Below are positions 36,131 to 41,786 of a stretch of 41,786 nucleotides of DNA, in pieces. Numbering within the stretch: position 1 is the stretch's first letter; each line of letters starts with the position of its first letter. Source of the DNA: an uncultured Glaciecola sp. (GTDB lineage Bacteria > Pseudomonadota > Gammaproteobacteria > Enterobacterales > Alteromonadaceae); the NCBI GenBank assembly GCA_905479945.1, contig CAJQOP010000089.1, positions 1 through 41,786 of the forward strand, written 5' to 3'. The notes under the pieces were generated by a model. That model made no database searches, had not been told where the DNA came from, and worked only from the letters and a program-made list of their open reading frames with translations. A program made the position numbers and the translations under genes.

Positions 36131-36601
36131 TTATTTAATTTCCAGCAGTTCTACTTCAAAAATAAGCATTGAGCCCGGCGTTATTTGTCCAGCAGAGCCA
36201 TTGCCATATCCAAGGTTTGAAGGAATGAAGAATCTAAACTTATCGCCAACAACCATTAATTGGACACCTTCTGTCCAGCCGCTAATCACTTGGTTTAGAG
36301 CAAAGCTGATAGGTTCGCCACGGTCTACAGAGCTGTCAAATACAGTTCCATCCAATAAAGAGCCGTGATAATGCACTTTTACTTTTGAACGAGCGCTTGG
36401 GCTGCTAGTTCCGTCGCCTTTTTGTAATACAAGATATTGCAAACCGGAGGCGGTTTCAGAAACGCCTTCTGCCGTTTTGTTTGTAGCTAAAAAATCTTTG
36501 CCCATGGCTATATTTTCTACGGCTAACTTTTTATTATTTGAGTTTCTAGTGAAATAGAATACTGCTAATGCAATAACTATAGCCAAAACAACATATTTCA
36601 T
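36131..36601 (-). CDS. FKBP-type peptidyl-prolyl isomerase, membrane-anchored
   Basis: This 156-residue protein has an uncleaved-looking N-terminal helix (residues 1-17, YVVLAIVIALAVFYF), a linker resembling the FKBP N-terminal arm (NIAMGKDFLATNK), and then an FKBP domain from residue 50. The domain has VKVHYHGSLLDGTVFDSS, ISFALNQVISGWTEG, RFFIPSNLGYGNGSAG and PGSMLIFEVELLEI. All residues lining the isomerase pocket look normal. It should catalyse proline isomerisation during folding of envelope proteins, facing the periplasm. It is monocistronic. Confidence 0.92.
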   Translation of the reverse strand: MKYVVLAIVIALAVFYFTRNSNNKKLAVENIAMGKDFLATNKTAEGVSETASGLQYLVLQKGDGTSSPSARSKVKVHYHGSLLDGTVFDSSVDRGEPISFALNQVISGWTEGVQLMVVGDKFRFFIPSNLGYGNGSAGQITPGSMLIFEVELLEIK

Positions 36602-36756
36602 GACTTACCCCATTAATTCTTAAGACGCGCATTCTAGCACTCGATCCTTTGGGTGAATAAATAAAATTGAATTTTTTATTTTAGGGAGCGTTCAATGGGA
36701 GTTCCTGCGTTGAATGACAAAACTGTTAGGTAATATTACATTCACTTGATTAGCAC

Positions 36757-38154
36757 TTATACAGAACCATTGCCTACATACTCTTTATAACTATTTTTTC
36801 CGCTTGCCTTAACCTCATACAAAGCTGAGTCTGCTCGTCTGTATAGGTCAATCCAAGTGGCATTCTCGTCTGGTATTAAGGCGCAAATACCTATACTTGC
36901 TGTAATAGATATAAATTCTCCTGAGTCTGTTTCTAACTGTTTACCACTTATTGATTCTAACATTCGTTGGCACAAATGTTCGATATCAGAATGTTGTTCT
37001 ATGACGCCTGAAAATGCAAATTCCTCGCCGCCGATGCGGCCAGCACAATCCTCTAATCGCAGCACCTCCATAATGCTATTTGCAGCTAGGGTTAAAATTT
37101 GATCACCAAATTCGTGCCCATATTTATCGTTTATTATTTTAAAATCATCTAGGTCAATTACGCCTATTAAAAAAAGCTTATTGTGGCGTTTAGCTTGACT
37201 CAGTTGACGTTTAAAACAGTCTTGAAAGCTTCGTCTATTTGGTAATTTTGTTAAATAGTCATAACAAGCTAGTTGCTCTAATTTAAGGTTTATACTTTGA
37301 AGTTGGGCGGTCCGACTGTCTACTATTTGTTGCAGGCTTTCTTTTAGCTGCTTTAATTCAGTATTCCTTTTTTCCAATTGCTCTTCGTGAAACTGTTGTT
37401 TAGTTACATCGCGCTGAATTGCAGCAAAATGCGTAACTTTGCCGAATTTATTTGTAAGTGGGATGATATTCATTTCAACCCAGTAGGGGCGCCCATTTTT
37501 ATCGTAGTTAAGAACGCTCTCGTGTATCGCTTGATTTTTTTCTAATGAATTTTTTATGCGTAATAGTGTGGCTTTGTCAGTTTCGGTACCTTGTAATACT
37601 CTCGGCGTTTTACCTATTATTTCTTGCGCTTTATAACCCGTTAATGATTCAAATGCGCGATTAACGTAAATTATGTTCGGGCCTAATGGTGCGTCTATCG
37701 TGTGGGCCTCAGTAATAATCACAGTATCGGTGGCATTTTCCACAATATCCTGAAATAAAGCCTCATTCTTTTTCAAAGTAATATCGGTGTATGTAACAAC
37801 AACCATATCTTCATCTTCTGGCTGCGAGTGCAAATACGCTGAGATTGAAAACCACTTAGTCAGACATTCGGCACCATAGATTAAGCCAATTACTTCATTG
37901 CGAATAGGTTCAGAAGATGCAGCAACTCTGCATGCAGGATGAGAATTTTCGGGTATTTTGATGCCAAATTCATCAATGAAATGCCACTGTGAGTGACAAG
38001 CAATTTGGCCTATAGTTTGGTTGATGTCGGTATCTAGCAGCGACATAGCAGCAGGGTTCGCATAAAAGATAAAAGACTGTAAATCGTGAATAACGATGCC
38101 AATTGGCGCATTATTCGCAAACTCGATAAAATCTATTCCATTAAACTTATTCAT
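36757..38154 (-). CDS. PAS-PAS-GGDEF diguanylate cyclase
   Basis: This 465-residue soluble protein has PAS 1 at about 8-110 and PAS 2 at 135-255. PAS 2 resembles LOV domains (IIGKTPRVLQGTETD) but has Pro where the flavin-binding Cys would be, so it is not a standard blue-light sensor. After a coiled coil (258-295) comes a GGDEF domain with active GGEEF (about 375-379). An RxxD inhibitory site (RLED) lies exactly five residues before it, so the enzyme makes cyclic di-GMP and is probably product-inhibited. It is monocistronic. The signal bound by the PAS domains is unknown. Confidence 0.92.
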   Translation of the reverse strand: MNKFNGIDFIEFANNAPIGIVIHDLQSFIFYANPAAMSLLDTDINQTIGQIACHSQWHFIDEFGIKIPENSHPACRVAASSEPIRNEVIGLIYGAECLTKWFSISAYLHSQPEDEDMVVVTYTDITLKKNEALFQDIVENATDTVIITEAHTIDAPLGPNIIYVNRAFESLTGYKAQEIIGKTPRVLQGTETDKATLLRIKNSLEKNQAIHESVLNYDKNGRPYWVEMNIIPLTNKFGKVTHFAAIQRDVTKQQFHEEQLEKRNTELKQLKESLQQIVDSRTAQLQSINLKLEQLACYDYLTKLPNRRSFQDCFKRQLSQAKRHNKLFLIGVIDLDDFKIINDKYGHEFGDQILTLAANSIMEVLRLEDCAGRIGGEEFAFSGVIEQHSDIEHLCQRMLESISGKQLETDSGEFISITASIGICALIPDENATWIDLYRRADSALYEVKASGKNSYKEYVGNGSV

Positions 38155-38282
38155 TAATACAACTTAATTAAATAGCGTTTTAGAGACAATTAAATTCAAA
38201 ATCTAAATGCCATTATAGTTCGTTATCCATTCTCCCCTTAGATAAAAGTAGACTATAAACTAGCTAGTGGTCAAGTTTTGGC

Positions 38283-38299
38283 AGTCACTTATAGTGACT
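38283..38299. other. Perfect small hairpin in the gap before the ECF operon end
   Basis: The inverted repeat agtcact / agtgact (7 bp, 3-base loop) lies about 75 bases after the stop of the coiled-coil protein gene and about 130 bases before the PAS-GGDEF start on the minus strand. It has no T run. It could be a transcript end signal or an operator for the cyclase gene. Confidence 0.4.
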
Positions 38300-38373
38300 T
38301 AGAGAATTTAGTGTGTGCAACGATTGAATATGGGCAATCAAATTTTCAAAATACAAAACATCCTATTGCAGCT

Positions 38374-39198
38374 TCATTGCCTTCTGAGTTTCCTTATTTG
38401 TTCGAGCGTAAGCACGTTGATGTATTTTTCGGATAACTTCCAATCCGAAGACAGTGATTTTTGTTCCAACAGTTTCTCAAAAAGAGCATTTTGTAAGTTT
38501 TCGTAATTTGATTCAGATGATTGCTCTACTTTTAGCTCGTTGCGTTTCTTTTGCAATAGGCTAAGCTCTTCAATTTTCATACGACTACTTTGCGCGGCTG
38601 CCTGATCTCTGAGTTTAAGCTCTTCAAATTTTTGCTTGGCAACTTGAACTTGTTTAAAAATGGCTTCTGTTTGTTTGCTTAGTGAATCCATATAGTTAGA
38701 CTTGTCTTCTTTTAAACGAGATACTCGCGCGGCAACAACATTAATGCGCTCTTGCTCTTTTTTATCTAAAGAAAAGCGGTTCTCGTTTCTCATTGGATCT
38801 ACTTCTGCTATAAGACTATGTGATTTGGCTATAGGTGCCTGCGCTGCATTCCCTGCATTTGATGATTCAATACTGCCAATAGCACTCTCTTTTTCTTGGT
38901 TGCTCTGTCTTGGGACAGAAACATCGGCCATGAAGGTATCTTGCTGCGTGAGCTCTTGTGTGATTTCTGTCTGATTTCTCATGAGCAAGAAGCTCACAAT
39001 TAATACCGATGCAGCCACTGACCCAGCATACTGCCAGCGTCGCCATAGAGGCTTCACCGTAATTTGTTGCTTTGCCATGGCTAACACTGCACTGTCTATG
39101 TTTTTGGATGGCCTAGGCTTGTTACCATTGAGGTAAAGTTCACTGACAAAGTATTGGTCTTGGCTGAATTCACTGTCATCGTTTGATTGACTATTCAT
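38374..39198 (-). CDS. Probable anti-sigma factor, membrane coiled-coil protein
   Basis: This 274-residue protein has a short cytoplasmic N-terminal region (residues 1-50), one TM segment (YAGSVAASVLIVSFLLM, about 57-73), and a periplasmic part with a long coiled coil (about 150-235, Lys/Glu/Gln-rich). I recognise no zinc-binding anti-sigma motif. Its place right after an ECF sigma gene, with an 8-base overlap, and its topology (inside N-terminus, one TM, outside sensor) make an anti-sigma role likely. The first 50 residues are the part that would hold the sigma factor. The family is not identified. Confidence 0.65.
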   Translation of the reverse strand: MNSQSNDDSEFSQDQYFVSELYLNGNKPRPSKNIDSAVLAMAKQQITVKPLWRRWQYAGSVAASVLIVSFLLMRNQTEITQELTQQDTFMADVSVPRQSNQEKESAIGSIESSNAGNAAQAPIAKSHSLIAEVDPMRNENRFSLDKKEQERINVVAARVSRLKEDKSNYMDSLSKQTEAIFKQVQVAKQKFEELKLRDQAAAQSSRMKIEELSLLQKKRNELKVEQSSESNYENLQNALFEKLLEQKSLSSDWKLSEKYINVLTLEQIRKLRRQ

Positions 39199-39910
39199 AT
39201 GTTTGACCTCCGCTTTTTGCTGCAGCGGGTTTAGCTACTGACGAGCTCGCAGATGTGAGCTCAGCTGCTTGCGCTGTAACATCCATTTTTTGCGTGAGGC
39301 AGATACGAAGGTTTCTATAAGCAACTCGCAATCTACTTTTTGCCGCTTCCAGATTAGTATTAACTATTTGCGCAATATTATTAAGTGAGAATCCACCTTC
39401 TTCTCGCAGCAAAAAACAGTCTAATTGATGCGCTGGTAGCTTGTTCAAACAGTAATCTATTGCTTCGGCTTGCGTTTGCTGAAGATGTTTTTTTTCTGGC
39501 GATAGTGAACTGTCGTGCATAAATAACTCAGTCGAATGATGCTCTTCGTCTAGATCGGTATGTCCTGCATTGTGATGGTTGTTTGAATCAATCACTTTGC
39601 TAACAACATTAATATGCCGAACATGATCGATTACCTTGTTACGCGCAATTTTGTACAACCATGTTGTGAATTTAGCTGATTCATTATATGACTCAGCATT
39701 GCTAATAACCTTTCCCCACACTTCTTGAAATATATCTTCGGCTAAACTTTCCTGATGTAATTGGCGCAGCAAATAGCGGTACAAACCGCCTTTGTTGCGC
39801 TCATATAAAAGCTCAAAGGCAGCAAAGTCACCCTTTGCATATTGCCTCATGAGTGTTTCATCAGTTAGTTGATTCAATGACATTTCCATTTGTTGAAAGC
39901 TCACCTGCAT
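39191..39910 (-). CDS. ECF-type RNA polymerase sigma factor
   Basis: This 239-residue sigma-70 family protein has region 2 at about 28-95 (FELLYERNKGGLYRYLLRQL, DIFQEVWGKVI, FTTWLYKIARNKVIDHVR) and region 4 at about 150-205 (LPAHQLDCFLLREEGGFSLNNIA, EAAKSRLRVAYRNLR). It lacks region 3, as in ECF factors. The C-terminus has a 25-residue Ala/Ser-rich tail. The start is uncertain: ATG at 39910 overlaps the vWA gene by 50 bases, and ATGs at 39889 and 39883 would shorten it by 7 or 9 residues. The overlap implies coupling to the vWA gene upstream, and the stop overlaps the coiled-coil gene downstream. Confidence 0.9.
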   Translation of the reverse strand: MQVSFQQMEMSLNQLTDETLMRQYAKGDFAAFELLYERNKGGLYRYLLRQLHQESLAEDIFQEVWGKVISNAESYNESAKFTTWLYKIARNKVIDHVRHINVVSKVIDSNNHHNAGHTDLDEEHHSTELFMHDSSLSPEKKHLQQTQAEAIDYCLNKLPAHQLDCFLLREEGGFSLNNIAQIVNTNLEAAKSRLRVAYRNLRICLTQKMDVTAQAAELTSASSSVAKPAAAKSGGQTYE

Positions 39911-41753
39911 TTCTTACCAGTTGGATGAATTCACTTCGATAGCCAAATTCGTCACGACCTTTTGCCTGCTGAGCGGTACTTGCTATCCATTGATAATCTA
40001 TACTATCGGTAAACTTACTACTTTTCATCCGTTGAGCGAAGCTGGCGACCGCAGTGGCAAACTTAAAGTCATCGCTTTGCTCGGCAAATGAACTCGCTTG
40101 CCCGAAAGTTACCTTAGCTTCTAATAGTTGACTATTATCCTGATTAGGTTGTTTATATCTTAGTTTTACATAGGCGAGTTCATCGGACGCATTTATATTT
40201 TGCGCAATTTTGGTGTTTGCCGATTTTGAGTACCTTAAATCGTCATTAAATTTACTTTGACTGTTAACTAAGCTTATCTCGTAAAGCGCAGTAACTCTAT
40301 GGCCGGCTCCAATATCGCCCGCGTCTATTTTATCGTTATTAAAGTCTTCATTGGCGAGCTTTCGGTTTTCATAGCCAATCAGGCGGTATTCAGCCACAGT
40401 TGACGGGTTAAACTCAACTTGAATTTTGACATCTTTCGCAATGATCTGCATATTCGACTGCAACTCATCTACTAATACTTTTCTTGCCTCGTTTATGTTA
40501 TCAATATAGGCATAGTTGCCATTTCCTGCGTCGGCTAATTGCTCCATTAAATGATCATTGTAGTTACCTTGGCCAAACCCCAGGGTGGTTAATGCAATAC
40601 CTTTATCTTTTTCTTTTTTAATTAAATCGATTAGCGCTTTATGGTCAACCATACCGACATTAAAGTCACCATCTGTAGCCAGAATTACGCGGTTTACTCC
40701 GCCTTCAATAAAGGCTTTTTCGGCTAATTGATAAGCCTGCTTAATACCAGCTGCGCCATTAGTCGAACCGCCGGCTTGAAGTTTCTCAAGCGCGTTATTA
40801 ATTGCTGACTTATTGTTGCCATCGGTGGGCTCTAGTACAACACCTGAGGCGCCTGCATAAACAACAATGGATACTTTATCGTTGTCATTCAATTGATTGC
40901 TTAACATCATCAACGAACGCTTCAATAAAGGTAATTTATTGGCTTGATTCATTGAGCCAGACACATCCAGTAAAAACACCAAATTACTGCCTTTGGAGTC
41001 GCTCATATCCGGCTGGTATCCTTTTAAAGCAATGCGTAATAAATGGCGCTGCTCGTTCCAAGGTGCTGTCGATAGCGCAGTATTCACGCTAAAAGGCTGC
41101 TCAATGCTCTTGGGTTGTGGGTAATTATAATCAAAGTAATTTATAAACTCTTCAATTCGAATAGCGTCTGCGGGCGGCATTGTGCCTTGCGTCAGCATTC
41201 TGCGAGCGTTGGTGTAGCTGCCCGTATCTACGTCTATTGAAAAGGTAGAAACGGGTTCCACTGTGACCATTTTCACGCCATTTATTTCGGGTGACTGGTA
41301 ATTTTCTGTATTAACGGGCGGTGTCATAAATTGATCGTAAACTGGCGTGATTGGCCTGTGAATACTTATTTCAGCCTTGTTAGCATGACTGGTATACGCG
41401 CTTATATCGGCCATGACCATTTTAGCCATTTTATTGCCGCTGACTCTTTGCCCCGCAACTTGAACCCTTTCTATTTCTTTTTGACTAGCAATTTCTTTTC
41501 TTTTTTCGATTACTTTATGCGGAACTCTATGCGGAACTTTATGCTGTTTTTCTTCAGCTACCTCTTGCGATTTAGCCTGTTTACTAACAGTAGTTGATTC
41601 ATCAGGGGAAGGCGCTGCACAAGCAGTTGCAAAAACTACCGCTGCAGCAACGACGCTTATTCTTACTTTTGACAATGGTGAAGGCATTGATGAAAGAGCT
41701 GATGAAGGAATCGTTTTGGGTACACACTTTGATTTGGCCTTTGTAATAAACAT
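39861..41753 (-). CDS. vWA-domain lipoprotein (YfbK-like)
   Basis: This 630-residue protein has a lipoprotein signal (core RISVVAAAVVFATAC, Cys45) with a long N-region; a GAGGA site supports the ATG at 41753. A charged linker (residues 50-115) has KVPHRVPH repeats. Then come the vWF-type N-terminal domain (FSIDVDTGSYTNARRML and IRIEEFINYFDYNYP) and a vWA domain. The vWA metal site is complete in DVSGSM (Asp263, Ser265, Ser267), and TDGDFNVG holds its Asp. The C-terminal domain is the DUF3520 type usual in YfbK homologues. Function is not known; vWA domains bind protein partners through Mg. It is the first gene of the ECF sigma operon. Confidence 0.9.
   Translation of the reverse strand: MFITKAKSKCVPKTIPSSALSSMPSPLSKVRISVVAAAVVFATACAAPSPDESTTVSKQAKSQEVAEEKQHKVPHRVPHKVIEKRKEIASQKEIERVQVAGQRVSGNKMAKMVMADISAYTSHANKAEISIHRPITPVYDQFMTPPVNTENYQSPEINGVKMVTVEPVSTFSIDVDTGSYTNARRMLTQGTMPPADAIRIEEFINYFDYNYPQPKSIEQPFSVNTALSTAPWNEQRHLLRIALKGYQPDMSDSKGSNLVFLLDVSGSMNQANKLPLLKRSLMMLSNQLNDNDKVSIVVYAGASGVVLEPTDGNNKSAINNALEKLQAGGSTNGAAGIKQAYQLAEKAFIEGGVNRVILATDGDFNVGMVDHKALIDLIKKEKDKGIALTTLGFGQGNYNDHLMEQLADAGNGNYAYIDNINEARKVLVDELQSNMQIIAKDVKIQVEFNPSTVAEYRLIGYENRKLANEDFNNDKIDAGDIGAGHRVTALYEISLVNSQSKFNDDLRYSKSANTKIAQNINASDELAYVKLRYKQPNQDNSQLLEAKVTFGQASSFAEQSDDFKFATAVASFAQRMKSSKFTDSIDYQWIASTAQQAKGRDEFGYRSEFIQLVRNAGELSTNGNVIESTN
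41512..41544. repeat. 12-bp tandem repeat in the vWA linker
   Basis: The unit actttatgcgga repeats at 12-base spacing (one base changed in the second copy, two in the partial third) and encodes the KVPHRVPHK linker. Length variation here would stay in frame and change only the spacer between the membrane and the vWA domain. Confidence 0.7.
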
Positions 41754-41786
41754 ACTTTATGGTCCTCGGATAGAAATAAATAGGCA

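Noticed and set aside
36757..38154. Blue-light LOV sensor in the PAS-GGDEF protein
   Set aside because: The position of the essential flavin-binding Cys is Pro (GKTPRVLQ), so photochemistry of the usual kind is not expected.

Overview
The window looks like chromosome from an AT-rich Gram-negative bacterium, most likely a marine gammaproteobacterium of the Alteromonadales or Cellvibrionales type. The evidence is many lipobox proteins, OmpA/YiaD, a CsgG-DUF4810-GNA1162 lipoprotein trio, FixJ, OmpR and MCP signalling proteins, and an ECF sigma operon. This is inference from gene content. I found no rRNA, tRNA, insertion sequence, prophage or CRISPR array.

Layout. Positions 167-3058 (-) hold an M16 peptidase lipoprotein. 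Positions 3427-5155 (+) hold the CsgG/DUF4810/GNA1162 trio. Positions 5232-10100 hold an oxidative catabolism block: a class C beta-lactamase-fold hydrolase, an ECI-type enoyl-CoA isomerase, a Baeyer-Villiger-type flavin monooxygenase and an SDR with a signal peptide. An OmpA/YiaD lipoprotein follows at 10277-10951 (-).

Positions 11213-17278 (-) are a complete urease operon in the order ureD-A-B-C-E-F-G. Two small exported products trail it: a 58-residue His-containing membrane peptide at 11776-11952 and a phosphatase-like protein. A polytopic permease is divergent from ureD. DoxX, a histidine kinase/OmpR pair and a delta-carbonic-anhydrase-like exported protein follow. Urease makes ammonia and CO2, so a permease and a CO2-related protein nearby form a plausible but unproven neighbourhood.

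Positions 22974-29734 hold an S9 peptidase gene split by an exact 10-bp tandem duplication, a Tat-signal DUF1569 protein behind a 21-bp tandem repeat, an orphan solute-binding lipoprotein, an exported amidohydrolase and a homocysteine S-methyltransferase.

Positions 29805-38154 (-) are rich in signalling genes: a FixJ-type regulator, a 138-residue kinase fragment with only the His-bearing domain, a GGDEF-EAL protein with a PilJ/NarX-like sensor, a NIT-domain chemoreceptor, a membrane-linked glutaredoxin, an FKBP isomerase and a PAS-PAS-GGDEF cyclase. Positions 38374-41753 (-) are an overlapping operon of a vWA lipoprotein, an ECF sigma factor and a coiled-coil membrane protein that is probably the anti-sigma.

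The strongest candidates for something undescribed are the 58-residue peptide of the urease operon, the slippage-prone split S9 peptidase gene, the stand-alone kinase phosphoacceptor domain next to a FixJ regulator, and the 21-bp repeat array.
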